A stretch of 64,000 nucleotides of DNA from Leptotrichia sp. HSP-342 (GTDB lineage Bacteria > Fusobacteriota > Fusobacteriia > Fusobacteriales > Leptotrichiaceae): contig NZ_CP165646.1 in NCBI RefSeq assembly GCF_041199995.1, positions 2,046,001 through 2,110,000 of the forward strand. Direction: 5' to 3'. Below are positions 18,707 to 27,837 of the stretch, one piece after another. The notes under the pieces were generated by a model, which was given only the letters and a program-made list of their open reading frames with translations, had not been told where the DNA came from and did not search any database. The position numbers and the translations under genes are program-made. How positions within the stretch are numbered: the stretch's first letter is position 1; each line of letters starts with the position of its first letter.

Positions 18707-19642
18707 ATGTATGATTCAATAATTATAGGATCAGGACCAGCAGGACTGACAGCCGCAATTTATCTAAGCCGTGCTGGATTAAAAAATATAATAATAAATG
18801 GAATGGAACCAGGTGGACAATTGACAACCACAACAGAAGTTGAAAATTTTCCTGGATTTCCACAAGGAATTTCAGGTCCGCAGCTAATAAAAGACATAAA
18901 GGCTCAATCTAAAAATTTTGGAACTGAATTCCTACAGGCAGTTGTAAAAGATATTGAAAATGTAGAAAATAATGGTAAGAAAACATTTAAATTACATTTA
19001 GATAACGGAAATATCATAGAAGCAAAAACAGTAATTTTATCAACAGGGGCAAGTGCAAAATACCTTGGAATTGAAAATGAAAAAGAAAATATAGGAAAAG
19101 GTGTTAGTGCATGTGCAACTTGTGACGGATTTTTCTACCGTGGAAAAGATGTTGTCGTAATTGGTGGTGGAGATACTGCGATGGAAGAAGCTATATTTTT
19201 AACAAAATTTGTAAACAAAGTTACTATCATTAACAGAAGAGATGTATTACGTGCCTCTGCAATTATGCAACAAAGAGCAAGAGATAATGAAAAAATTGAG
19301 TGGAAATTAGACTATACTCCAAAAAAAGTGCTAGCTGATGAAAAAGTTACAGGAATAGAGCTTTTAAATAACAAAACAGGCGAAATCGAAACTTTAGCAG
19401 CAGATGGAATTTTTGTGGCAATTGGAAGAACTCCAAATACAAAATTCCTTGAAGGAAAAGTCGAAATTGACGATAGAGGCTACATTATAACAAAAGGAAA
19501 ATCCTCTAAAACAAGTACTGCCGGAATCTTTGCAGCAGGAGATGTCCAAGATAGCAAATATCAACAAGCAATAATTGCAGCTGGAAGTGGTGCCATTGCA
19601 GGACTTGATGTAGAAGAATATTTAAGAGAAAATAACTTATAA
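18707..19642 (+). CDS. trxB: Thioredoxin-disulfide reductase
   Basis: FAD-dependent reductase of 311 residues that passes electrons from NADPH to thioredoxin. It shows the FAD Rossmann motif IIGSGPAGLTAAIY at the N-terminus, the redox pair CATC (ACATCDGFF, about 132-135), the second dinucleotide site VIGGGDTAMEEA, and the C-terminal FAD block AAGDVQD. I prefer ATG 18707 because AGGA and GGTG sit at normal spacing before it; the ATG at 18695 directly abuts AAGGA. It forms the thioredoxin system with trxA just upstream. Confidence 0.96.
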   Translation: MYDSIIIGSGPAGLTAAIYLSRAGLKNIIINGMEPGGQLTTTTEVENFPGFPQGISGPQLIKDIKAQSKNFGTEFLQAVVKDIENVENNGKKTFKLHLDNGNIIEAKTVILSTGASAKYLGIENEKENIGKGVSACATCDGFFYRGKDVVVIGGGDTAMEEAIFLTKFVNKVTIINRRDVLRASAIMQQRARDNEKIEWKLDYTPKKVLADEKVTGIELLNNKTGEIETLAADGIFVAIGRTPNTKFLEGKVEIDDRGYIITKGKSSKTSTAGIFAAGDVQDSKYQQAIIAAGSGAIAGLDVEEYLRENNL

Positions 19643-19660
19643 TTCTAAAATAAAATATAA

Positions 19661-19706
19661 TTTTAATTATCAGTATAGATCTTTACTACAAGATAAGAAT
19701 TTATGA
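19661..19706 (+). repeat. Degenerate copy of the intergenic repeat found near 55.8 kb
   Basis: Aligned with 55773-55810, 32 of 38 positions match, including TTTTAATTATCA and CAAGATAAG. It starts 18 bases after the trxB stop. The hairpin part of that repeat is absent here. Confidence 0.5.
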
Positions 19707-19854
19707 TTGTAAAAATAAATAATGATAATAAAAACTGTTGTTAAACGAAATAACCTAATACTAAATCCTATTAAAAAATAATATGTAATTCAAAAACATT
19801 CACTATTTAAATAGGAAATAATATAAAAAAATAAACATTTACATCAAAACAAAA

Positions 19855-19893
19855 AAGGAATTATCTCTTTTAGCTTAGAAGAAATAATTCCTT
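19855..19893. terminator. Bidirectional terminator between trxB and the converging gene
   Basis: AAGGAATTAT (19855-19864) pairs with ATAATTCCTT (19884-19893), and the inner TCTTTTA pairs with TAGAAGA around a three-base loop. T-rich sequence follows on the plus strand and an A-rich stretch precedes it, so it can end transcripts from both sides. Confidence 0.85.
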
Positions 19894-19923
19894 ATTTTAT
19901 TTAATTTTTTATACACCTGCAAT

Positions 19924-20295
19924 TTATTTTAAACCTTCACAAGAAATACTATTTCCGTTTCGTGTAAGTATCGCCTCATTCCTCTTTATATGAATCTCAG
20001 TATTCTTTCCATCGCTGTATCTAGATCTGCTGGCATCCACCACAACCTGATCCATTATAAGTTTAGCGTTGGTTGACTCTTCTACCAATTGAATCTTATC
20101 ATTCGTAATATAATTTACAGTATATTCTTTTTTGTTGCATTTGAATTTCTGAGAATTAATAGCCTTACGTCTGATCTTTATTATTGGATATTTTCTTTTA
20201 GTTATTTTATGTTTACTTGCTGAAATACCATTCAACGAGAATCCAAATAGTAATGCTCCTATTAAAAGCATCTCTAATTTTCCAGTTAATTTCAT
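19924..20295 (-). CDS. Small exported hypothetical protein
   Basis: A 123-residue protein with a signal peptide (LEMLLIGALLFGFSLNGISA) followed by a basic segment (HKITKRKYPIIKIRRKA) and a small beta-rich domain. No family is recognised. It follows the NlpC/P60 gene by 18 bases on the same strand, so the two are likely co-transcribed and end at the shared bidirectional terminator. Probably periplasmic; a link to cell-wall turnover is guessed from the neighbour only. Confidence 0.75.
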   Translation of the reverse strand: MKLTGKLEMLLIGALLFGFSLNGISASKHKITKRKYPIIKIRRKAINSQKFKCNKKEYTVNYITNDKIQLVEESTNAKLIMDQVVVDASRSRYSDGKNTEIHIKRNEAILTRNGNSISCEGLK

Positions 20296-20313
20296 AAACT
20301 TTCACTTCCTTAT

Positions 20314-20961
20314 TTATGCATTATGAGCTCTTACTCCGTACTTAAAATATTTTCTCCAATAAGGACTTTTTAATGAAGACATTACAACTCCTTTTGAAGA
20401 TGAAGCATTTATGAACAATGAATTTCCAACATAAACTGCTGTATGGCTCGTTCTATTACCTGGTCTGAAATAGACAATATCTCCTGATTTCAAGTTTTTC
20501 GCAGATACTCTTGCCCCTTTTTTTATTTGTTGTTGTGAAACTCTAGGAAGTTCTTTATTAAAGGCTTCACGGTAAACTCTACGTGTTAAAGCCGAACAGT
20601 CAATCCCCTCTTTAGAATCTCCACCCCATGCATATTTTGTACCTCTCCATTTTTTATAAGATGTCAAAAGTTTTCTTTCAACAGCTGCTTTTTTTCTTTC
20701 CTGAGTAGAACCCGAAGCCATTGCTTTAGCATGTCTTTGTCTTAATTCTGTCATTTTTGTCTCAATAAGAGCATTTTTATTATTTGAAGAAATGCCATAA
20801 ATTCCTGTATTTCCTGCACTATGACTTTTTCTATTATTTGCAGGTTTGTGAGAAGTTTTCGCTTTATCAATTTTTTTAGTTTTTGAGGTTTTTGCATGTA
20901 AATTTGAGCCTACAAAAGCTGATAACATGCAGACTGCCGTTAAAAACTTATTTTTTCTCAT
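20314..20961 (-). CDS. Exported NlpC/P60-family peptidoglycan endopeptidase
   Basis: Cell-wall hydrolase of about 215 residues, of the NlpC/P60 Cys-His papain-like fold that cuts D-Glu-diaminopimelate links in stem peptides. A signal peptide (KFLTAVCMLSAFVGSNLHA) is followed by a Lys/Ser-rich linker and the catalytic domain (about 105-215): YAWGGDSKEGIDCSALTRR with the Cys, and SHTAVYVGNSLFINASS with the His. I chose ATG 20961 because it opens directly on the signal peptide with AAAGGA upstream; a longer frame to 21027 would add a non-signal segment. No SH3 or LysM targeting domain is present. Confidence 0.92.
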   Translation of the reverse strand: MRKNKFLTAVCMLSAFVGSNLHAKTSKTKKIDKAKTSHKPANNRKSHSAGNTGIYGISSNNKNALIETKMTELRQRHAKAMASGSTQERKKAAVERKLLTSYKKWRGTKYAWGGDSKEGIDCSALTRRVYREAFNKELPRVSQQQIKKGARVSAKNLKSGDIVYFRPGNRTSHTAVYVGNSLFINASSSKGVVMSSLKSPYWRKYFKYGVRAHNA

Positions 20962-21100
20962 ATATTTTTTATTCCTTTCAAATTTAATTTTTAATTGTAC
21001 TATTATTATACACATTAATTGTATCATTTATTTTAAAAAAAGTAAATTAGTAAAAAATAAAAAATAATTTAATTTTGAAAAAACAAGCAATTTTCACAAA

Positions 21101-21904
21101 TTATATTTTTTCGAATATCAATGTTTTTCCGCTATCTGTTGTAAATATTAAAGTTGTCTTGTTGTTAGTTAAGCTAATTTTTTTAGCATTTTGTAAAATT
21201 TCCAAATATTGTCTTTCAAGTTTCATTAAATTATCAGGACCAGCTATTTTCGTAGATCCAATAGTTCCAACTGTAATATTTCCTGCTGTCACTATATAAT
21301 CACAAAAATAATTATTAACTCCTGAATTACCACTTATTCTATTTCCTGAAAATGAAATTGTAATACCATCATCATTTGGCGAAAATATATCTTTCATTTC
21401 TTTTCTGTCTATTTTAACAAGTTCCCATTTTGTATCAGATAATTCTTTAGTTAGATTTGACAAAGAATTTGAATCTGATTGATTATTATTTGAATTTTTT
21501 CTAAAAGTTAAAGTATTACCATTTCTATTTTTCAAAGTCAAAGTGTTTGCATTGTAACTTATTCTTGGTGAAGATTGTAAAATATCCAAAAATGCCATTT
21601 CAAAGTTCATTAATTCTTCAGATCCACCCATTAATGTCGTATTTAAAGTAGTTGATAAAACAAAATCTCTAATTCGATAAGTTCCATTAAATTTATTTAT
21701 TCCTGAAAATCCATTTATTTTATTTCCAGAAAAACTAACGGTAATTTTAGTATTGCTTGGAATCTGTAAATTTAAACCATTTTGCTTAATTTCCGATAAT
21801 TCCCACGAAGTACCATTCAAATTAACAGTTTTAGCTGCACTTAAAACAAAACAATTAACAATAAACATCAAAACAATCCCGATTAAAATAAATACTCTTT
21901 TCAT
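21101..21904 (-). CDS. Exported protein with two META (HslJ-like) domains
   Basis: A 267-residue protein with a signal peptide (KRVFILIGIVLMFIVNCFVL) and two META-domain repeats (about 28-135 and 155-267). Each opens with a W-E-L core (GTSWELSEIKQNG; DTKWELVKIDRKE), has an N-x-x-SG-x-N signature (FSGNKINGFSGINKFNGTY; FSGNRISGNSGVNNYFCDY) and ends in L.F.....TL.F. META/HslJ proteins are associated with heat-shock or novobiocin tolerance, but the molecular function is undefined. A single gene, divergent from the PhzF-like gene. Confidence 0.85.
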   Translation of the reverse strand: MKRVFILIGIVLMFIVNCFVLSAAKTVNLNGTSWELSEIKQNGLNLQIPSNTKITVSFSGNKINGFSGINKFNGTYRIRDFVLSTTLNTTLMGGSEELMNFEMAFLDILQSSPRISYNANTLTLKNRNGNTLTFRKNSNNNQSDSNSLSNLTKELSDTKWELVKIDRKEMKDIFSPNDDGITISFSGNRISGNSGVNNYFCDYIVTAGNITVGTIGSTKIAGPDNLMKLERQYLEILQNAKKISLTNNKTTLIFTTDSGKTLIFEKI

Positions 21905-22043
21905 TTTAAATACCTCTTTTCGTCTTTCTTAATTGAATAATATCATATTTTTATTAAAGAAAAATGAGAAATTTAAAAAATTATAGATAATTTTTCCAAA
22001 TTTTGATAAAATCAATGTATACAACTTGAAAGGAAAAAATATT

Positions 22044-22868
22044 ATGAAACAATATATAATTGACGCTTTTACCGATACGCTTTTTTCAGGCAACCAGGCC
22101 GCGGTATGTATTTTGGATGAGTGGCTTTCTGATGAAACTATGCTTTTAATTGCAAAAGAAAACAATTTATCTGAAACAGCTTTTTTAGTAAAACAAAAAA
22201 TTAAAAATGTATACAAACTCCGTTGGTTTACGCCAGGCGGAGAAATTGACTTATGTGGACATGCTACACTTGCCTGTGCTTTTGTAGTTATGAATTATTA
22301 CGAGAAAAATTTAAAAACTCTGATTTTTGATACACTAAGTGGTGAATTGACTGTAAATAGAAAAAATAAAAATTTATATGAACTTGATTTTCCAGTTTAT
22401 GATTTGAAAAAAATCGAAATAACTGATGAAATAGTAGAATTAATTGGAAAAAAACCAATTGAAGCATATCTGGGACGAGATTTAATGTGTGTCTTTGATG
22501 ATGAGGAATTTATTTTAAATGCAAATTTAGATTCTGAAAAAATAAAAAAACTTGATGGTTTATTACTTCATATTACTGCTCAGCATAGTAATAGCAATTT
22601 GGATTGTAAAATAAAAAACAAAATTGACAAAATTGACTGTATTTCTCGTTCTTTTGCTCCTAAATTAAATATTTACGAAGACCCTGTCTGCGGCTCTGGA
22701 CACTGCCATATTGCTCCCTACTGGATGAAAAAACTGCAAAAGGAAAATTTAATCACTTATCAGGCTTCAGAACGAAGTGGAACACTTTACTGCAGCCTAG
22801 CAGATGATGGAAGAATGAAAATGAATGGAAAAGCAACTTTATTTGCAATTTCAGAAATTTTTATATAG
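22044..22868 (+). CDS. PhzF-family isomerase
   Basis: Cytoplasmic PhzF/diaminopimelate-epimerase-fold protein, 274 residues. It has DAFTDTLFSGNQAAVCIL at the N-terminus, the catalytic Glu in NNLSETAFLV (about 45), GGEIDLCGHATLACA, and the second-domain mirror motif DPVCGSGHCHIAPYW. Members other than true phenazine PhzF are mostly of unknown substrate, so the reaction cannot be named. Start ATG 22044 has AAAGGA at good spacing. Confidence 0.92.
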   Translation: MKQYIIDAFTDTLFSGNQAAVCILDEWLSDETMLLIAKENNLSETAFLVKQKIKNVYKLRWFTPGGEIDLCGHATLACAFVVMNYYEKNLKTLIFDTLSGELTVNRKNKNLYELDFPVYDLKKIEITDEIVELIGKKPIEAYLGRDLMCVFDDEEFILNANLDSEKIKKLDGLLLHITAQHSNSNLDCKIKNKIDKIDCISRSFAPKLNIYEDPVCGSGHCHIAPYWMKKLQKENLITYQASERSGTLYCSLADDGRMKMNGKATLFAISEIFI

Positions 22869-22973
22869 CAAAATATTTTTAAACCTGTATCCACAAATTA
22901 CGATAAATTACCAAACCTTAAATTTTGCAATTTTTTACTACTTTTTTTAATTGGATTTTACTTATAAATAAAA

Positions 22974-22991
22974 GAGGGGAATTTTCCCCTC
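22974..22991 (-). terminator. Short GC-rich hairpin terminator
   Basis: GAGGGGAATTTTCCCCTC is a perfect palindrome. On the minus strand it is followed by TTTTATTT, so it fits the end of the EamA transporter remnant. Confidence 0.7.
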
Positions 22992-23024
22992 AAAGCAATT
23001 CTTATACTAATATTTTTAAAATTT

Positions 23025-23345
23025 CTACAATCTCTTTTCCAAAACAAATATAGAAACAAAAACTAGTAAAAAACCAATTAACTCAATAAAAGAAAATTTT
23101 AAGCCAAAAATAGCAACCGATAATATTGCTGCCAGTACAGGCTCAAAAGCTGTTAAAATTCCTGCAAGAGAAGAAGAAATATAGTTTAGGCTTGCTATAT
23201 AAATTAAATAGGCTATAGAAGTTCCTAAAATTACAACAATCATTACTTGAATGATTGATTGTATATTTACATCTCCTTCAATTTTCCAAATAACATTTAA
23301 TACTAAAGCCCATTTAACTAACGGAATAAGTCCATTGACGAAGAG
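23025..23345 (-). pseudogene. Truncated EamA/DMT-family transporter (C-terminal part)
   Basis: The last roughly 105 residues of an EamA drug/metabolite transporter remain: NGLIPLVKWALVLNVIWKI, then two to three hydrophobic helices (GTSIAYLIYIASLNYISSSL, LTAFEPVLAAILSVAIFG) with the conserved family glutamate-proline. The frame is cut on its 5' side near 23345, where transposase debris begins, so the first two-thirds are missing. A good terminator remains downstream. No start codon or ribosome site supports expression of the fragment. Confidence 0.75.
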
Positions 23346-23990
23346 TTATGCTTTTTACCAGTTCATCTGTAAGTAAATTTATAGATCACATAACTTGTCA
23401 ACTATAGCATTTAATGTCTTGAATATCCTGTTGCCGGACTTCTCCCCCAGATTATTCAATGAGGTGGCTGTATATGTATTATTATAATGTTTCTGGGCGT
23501 CTTTAAATCTTTTGATTTATGCCGTGCCACTCTATCACAGACATCTTCACTGCAACTTTTAAATAGTTAATTCAGAAAAATACTAATGTTACCTGTATTA
23601 CAGTTGGACATAACTAAAATATGTCTGTTCTTAATATAATGGCAAGAAATGCTGAGTCTGGACTTGTCGCTTTACCAGCAGCACCTGGATTCTTCAAAAA
23701 CTCGCTTCATCTTCAAATGTCATATTTTTATGATTTTCACCTTTTGGCCTGTTCACAAGTCCTTGCATTCTCTGATTTAAAAATATGCTTATCCATCTGT
23801 TCACAACTTTATAATGGACGTCTAAAATTTCAGCTATTTCCTTATTGTTTTTGGTCAGACCTCTTAATTTTACTGTATGCATCCTTAAATCTTCATTTTT
23901 GTTTTTTATCGTTTTTCTCGTTATTCTTATTTTGTCTGAAATTTTTTTGTTATTTCATATGCTTTTGCTATTTTTATCACCTATTATATT
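23346..23990 (-). pseudogene. IS630-family transposase remnant
   Basis: Minus strand 23882-23694 encodes a 62-residue helix-turn-helix (RGLTKNNKEIAEILDVHYKV, then VNRWISIFLNQRMQGLVNRP), the DNA-binding start of an IS630 transposase. Broken frames follow toward 23346 that look like the C-terminal part (for example LCDL...DELVKSI). It separates the EamA remnant from rnfD and probably truncated both neighbourhoods. It is unlike the remnant at 16617 in the parts preserved. Confidence 0.6.
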
Positions 23991-25605
23991 ATACCTCATT
24001 ATTTTCAGTTAGTTTAATGGGGTTTGGTATCAATATTAATCTTAATGTTAATACAAGAATATATAGGTAAACAAGATATGGAATAGCTCCTATTTTATGA
24101 ATTGCAGTAAATATTACTGCAAGTAAGATAATTCCAAAACTAAGAAGCATTACTTTTCCAGACTGTTTTGTAATCCCTTCCTTCAATACAGCTGGATGGA
24201 ATACCTTATCTATAGCTCTTGCAAATGGATTCAATATTATCAGTACATATGACAATGTCTCATTTTTTACTCCGAATGCTGTTAATAAAGCTATTATAAT
24301 TCCCAGCATTATTCCATAATAAATTTTTCCACCATTAAATGATGGACTAGTTGACATATCAGTTGCCATAAAAATTCCTATTAGCAGAAGACCACTTGTA
24401 GAAACAGAAATTCCGTCCTTTAAGAATATTGTGGCTATAAATGATGTAACAAAAAGAGTTACCGGAATATGCCATGAAATACGATTTTTTAACAGAAGAT
24501 ATAATCCTCCCAGAATCAACGCAAATGCAGAATATGAACCAAGCGAGCCTGAAGAAGTCAAAATTAATCCATCAAGATAGCTCATAAACGATGTATTCTG
24601 AAACTTCACAAATAAATCTACTTTCGATAATTTCAAGGCTTCCTGACTAAACCAAATTGTTCCTGAAGACATTGTTACAGGAAAAAATACTGTCATGAAT
24701 TCGCGTCCAATTGCTGCAGGATTAAAAATATTTCTTCCAATTCCACCATACATAAGCTTTCCAAAAATTATCGCCATACTTCCTCCAAAAGCTACGACTG
24801 GCAACGAAGTAAGTGGCGCTAATATAAATGCCATTAGAATCCCTGTTATAATCGCTGATAAATTGTGAACAGAATTTCCATCATTCAGAAAGATTTTTGA
24901 AAATAGTTTCTCTGTTACTACTGCCGAGAAAACTGAAGTTACTATTACTAGAAGAGCTTTTGTCCCGTATACTAAAGTTGCTGCAATAATAGCAGGAATA
25001 AGAGATATAATCACATCTTTCATAATATTTCTTATATCAGTTTCGGAATTAATATGAGATGTAAATAATATATCTTTATTCTTTTGATTTTTTAAGTCTT
25101 CTTTTATTATTTTATTCGTTTTCTCGTTCAACTTCTCTTTTTTGGCTGTATTTACCATTTCTGTAGCTTTTATAGCTGTTTTCACTGATTTATCAGAATT
25201 TTTGATTAAATCTACTTTTTCATTTTGATTAGTTGGTTTTACTGTCTTTTCTTGTATTTTTTCAACTTTTTTCAATTTTTCAGCCTTTTGATTATTCTCA
25301 TTTATATTTTCTGATTTTTTTGGCTGTATAAAGTCTTTTTCAAGTCTTTTTCTTTTAGCTCTCTGTTCTCTTACCTTTTCCAGTTTTATTATTTTTCCGC
25401 TATTAGTTTTTGTTATTTCATTATTTTCATTTACTTTTTTATTTTTTAAATCCATATACTTATCATCCATGTCTATTTTATTTTTATTTTTACTCACAAA
25501 ATTATTTTTAGAATTTTGTGAATCATTATTATCAAAAAGTGCATCTTTAAATCTTCTTTTTCTCACATCCAGTATATCCTCAAGTAAAGATTTATCGTCT
25601 GCCAT
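23989..25605 (-). CDS. rnfD: RnfD/NqrB-type membrane subunit with long charged N-terminal extension
   Basis: Residues 190-538 match the RnfD/NqrB family, multi-helix inner-membrane subunits that carry flavin in ion-pumping ferredoxin- or quinone-linked complexes. The usual N-terminal phrase of RnfD appears at about 183 (DILFTSHINSETDIRNIMKD), followed by helices and IGRNIFNPAAIGREF. Before it are about 180 residues of Lys/Asn/Glu-rich low-complexity sequence. The usual covalent-flavin SGAT threonine site is not obvious. No other rnf gene is beside it: downstream is IS630 debris. GGAGGAG precedes the ATG. Whether it is functional alone is doubtful. Confidence 0.78.
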   Translation of the reverse strand: MADDKSLLEDILDVRKRRFKDALFDNNDSQNSKNNFVSKNKNKIDMDDKYMDLKNKKVNENNEITKTNSGKIIKLEKVREQRAKRKRLEKDFIQPKKSENINENNQKAEKLKKVEKIQEKTVKPTNQNEKVDLIKNSDKSVKTAIKATEMVNTAKKEKLNEKTNKIIKEDLKNQKNKDILFTSHINSETDIRNIMKDVIISLIPAIIAATLVYGTKALLVIVTSVFSAVVTEKLFSKIFLNDGNSVHNLSAIITGILMAFILAPLTSLPVVAFGGSMAIIFGKLMYGGIGRNIFNPAAIGREFMTVFFPVTMSSGTIWFSQEALKLSKVDLFVKFQNTSFMSYLDGLILTSSGSLGSYSAFALILGGLYLLLKNRISWHIPVTLFVTSFIATIFLKDGISVSTSGLLLIGIFMATDMSTSPSFNGGKIYYGIMLGIIIALLTAFGVKNETLSYVLIILNPFARAIDKVFHPAVLKEGITKQSGKVMLLSFGIILLAVIFTAIHKIGAIPYLVYLYILVLTLRLILIPNPIKLTENNEV

Positions 25606-25864
25606 TACCTACTTCTCCTCCATTTCCACAAGAACTGCCTTTTTATACTTATATTTCTGGTCATTTTTCTCTGTATTCTCTGTTTTTTAATTTTGTTTTA
25701 TGACTGTCTGTACCGCCATATTTCAATCTTCCAGTAAAAAATAAAGCAGATTCAATAATCACAAGTTTTTCTGCAAAACTCAAATATAGTAGAACCATAG
25801 TAAAAATTTTTAAAAATAAAACTTAAAATCTATGACTACTGTTTATAATAAAATTTAAGTAGAA

Positions 25865-25897
25865 AACAAGGGGATTTCTCTATATTTGCCCCTTGTT
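25865..25897 (-). terminator. Terminator after the nitronate monooxygenase-like gene
   Basis: AACAAGGGG (25865-25873) pairs with CCCCTTGTT (25889-25897). On the minus strand TTTTCT follows, 20 bases beyond the stop codon. Confidence 0.75.
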
Positions 25898-25916
25898 CCT
25901 GATTTTTACTATGCCT

Positions 25917-27065
25917 TTAATCAATTTCTGTCATAAGCTCATCTATCAGATCTTTTACATGTACTATTTCCTTCAATCTCCATCCGTTAGCACCTGAAAA
26001 GAATAATCCGCTTTGAAGTCTACCTAAATAAGCATCACCTAAGCTGTCAGCAATACAGTATCCAACTCTGTTTGCACCTTTTCCACGCTCACAAGGAAAT
26101 ACGCAGTTGCTTATACATTTAATCTTTTTGGTATTAGGCTCCAATGTTTCTATTAAATTTGTTTTTATTGCACGTCCTGGATAACCTACTGGAGATCCGA
26201 CAATTACAATATCCTCTTCCTTTGCGTCAAGAAGTACCTGTTTTAGTACGTCACTTGCATCACATTCATAAGTACCGATAAATCTTGTTCCCATTTGAAC
26301 GGCATCTGCTCCAAGAGCCATAATGTTTTTTATATCGTTATTGTCCCATATTCCACCTGCTGCAATGATTGGGAAATCTCCCCATTTGTCACGTTCCTCT
26401 TTTATAGGTGGCAAGATTGCTTCTAGCTGATGTTCAGGTGCGAATAATTCTTCATATTTTGCACCTTGATGTCCACCACTTTTTGGACCTTCCACAATTA
26501 CTGCTCCCGGCATTTTACCAGCTGCTTTCCATTTTCTGCAAATTATTTTCAATGCTCTAGCTGATGAAACTATTGGCACAATTTCCACATCTGGAAAATC
26601 TTTTACCAATCTTGGAAGCTCTAGTGGAAGCCCAGCTCCTGTAACAATGATATTTGCTCCTGCATCAAGAGCATCCCTTACAACTCTTTCATAATCATTT
26701 ATTGCATGAAGAACATTGCAGGCAAGTGGTTTATCTCCACAAATTTTTCTTGCATTTTTAAAAATTTCAAAAAGTGCTTCACGGTTATAGGCATTTTCTG
26801 TTCCAAGAGGACGTCCATTTACTGCTTTTTTAACAAATCTCATATTTTGATAGTATCCAGTACAGATGGCACTTATTGTTCCAAGACATCCATTTTTAGC
26901 AACGTTTCCAGCAAGCTGATCCCAGCTGATTCCAACACCCATTCCACCTTGAACTATTGGTTTTTCAATAAAATACTTTCCTATTTTTATTCCTTTCAGT
27001 TCTATTTTCTTTTTTCCATTCGAGTTTTCAACATTTTCCTTTTTAATTTCTGTCATTTCATTCAA
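25917..27065 (-). CDS. NAD(P)H-dependent flavin oxidoreductase, nitronate monooxygenase family
   Basis: FMN-binding TIM-barrel enzyme of the nitronate monooxygenase/FabK-like family, about 380 residues. Visible motifs: KPIVQGGMGVGISWDQLAG, VEGPKSGGHQG with the catalytic-type His, AAGGIWDNNDIKNIMALGAD and AVQMGTRFIGT for phosphate binding, plus a Cys-rich segment near 310 (CISNCVFPCERG). Members oxidise alkyl nitronates or reduce enoyl-ACP; the choice cannot be made here. The start is uncertain: GGAGG lies inside the longest frame, favouring TTG 27065 or ATG 27056. Confidence 0.85.
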   Translation of the reverse strand: MNEMTEIKKENVENSNGKKKIELKGIKIGKYFIEKPIVQGGMGVGISWDQLAGNVAKNGCLGTISAICTGYYQNMRFVKKAVNGRPLGTENAYNREALFEIFKNARKICGDKPLACNVLHAINDYERVVRDALDAGANIIVTGAGLPLELPRLVKDFPDVEIVPIVSSARALKIICRKWKAAGKMPGAVIVEGPKSGGHQGAKYEELFAPEHQLEAILPPIKEERDKWGDFPIIAAGGIWDNNDIKNIMALGADAVQMGTRFIGTYECDASDVLKQVLLDAKEEDIVIVGSPVGYPGRAIKTNLIETLEPNTKKIKCISNCVFPCERGKGANRVGYCIADSLGDAYLGRLQSGLFFSGANGWRLKEIVHVKDLIDELMTEID

Positions 27066-27112
27066 TTTGATTTCCTCCAATTTATAATTTTTTATAAATA
27101 ATTACTATATGA

Positions 27113-27580
27113 TTACTTGTAAAAATTATATGGTGGAGCTCTACTAATCTTGATATTTTTACTTATCGAAGTATAATTTAATATAATACTGCAAAAATGT
27201 ATCTTTGGTAAAATATCTATTAATTTTGTAATTTTTTCAATTATTTTTTTTCTTATATCATTTTCAATAAAATTTATATATCCATTGGCACAAAGTCGTT
27301 CAAAATTTTCTATGAGCTTCTTTAAATCAACGTTTTCTAAAAAGGATAAGTCTATACCTGAATGTGAAATATATTTATCTAGCAACTTAAGAAATTCATC
27401 ACTTTTTCCTATTATAATATTTTTATTTTTTTTGTATAATAAAGCGACATTTTCAATATTTAAAAAATTTATTTTAGAAAAAGTGTCAAAACGGCCTTTT
27501 TTTCCAAGCTGTTCAAAAAGATTCGATATAACCGACTGTACAACTTTTGATAACTTTTTCAGCCGAAATTTTTCAAACAT
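27113..27580 (-). CDS. Hypothetical protein
   Basis: A 155-residue, mostly alpha-helical, basic protein without signal peptide or membrane segment. Visible patterns are LKKLSKVVQSVISNLFEQLG at the N-terminus and leucine/lysine-rich amphipathic helices (DLKKLIENFERLCANG; KKIIEKITKLIDILPKI). No family is recognised. AGGGAGG precedes the ATG well, supporting translation. It lies 30 bases upstream of the nitronate monooxygenase-like gene on the same strand and may be co-transcribed. Confidence 0.6.
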   Translation of the reverse strand: MFEKFRLKKLSKVVQSVISNLFEQLGKKGRFDTFSKINFLNIENVALLYKKNKNIIIGKSDEFLKLLDKYISHSGIDLSFLENVDLKKLIENFERLCANGYINFIENDIRKKIIEKITKLIDILPKIHFCSIILNYTSISKNIKISRAPPYNFYK

Positions 27581-27769
27581 AAAACCTCCCTTATTATTTA
27601 TTTTTATTTAATTATATAATGTTTTTCCACTTTTTACAATTAAATATTTTTATTTTGATTATCAAAATATTTTTATTGATAAAAAATTTTTCTATCTTTC
27701 TTAATTTTACCATTATAATTATACCTTGCCAAGCAATAAAAATCAATTTTTTCTGATAAAAAAATAAAA

Positions 27770-27798
27770 TTGCACAAATTGATTAAAATTGGTATAAT
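27770..27798 (+). promoter_or_regulatory. Promoter of the second thioredoxin gene
   Basis: TTGCAC (27770-27775) and TATAAT (27793-27798) with a 17-base spacer, 40 bases before the start codon. Confidence 0.65.
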
Positions 27799-27837
27799 AA
27801 CGGAAAATATAACTTTATAAAAATATGAGGTGAAAAT

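Noticed and set aside
23621..24070. Plus-strand 149-codon frame across the IS630 remnant and the rnfD end
   Set aside because: Phe/Leu/Ser-rich antisense composition, no homology, and it runs over two recognised minus-strand features.
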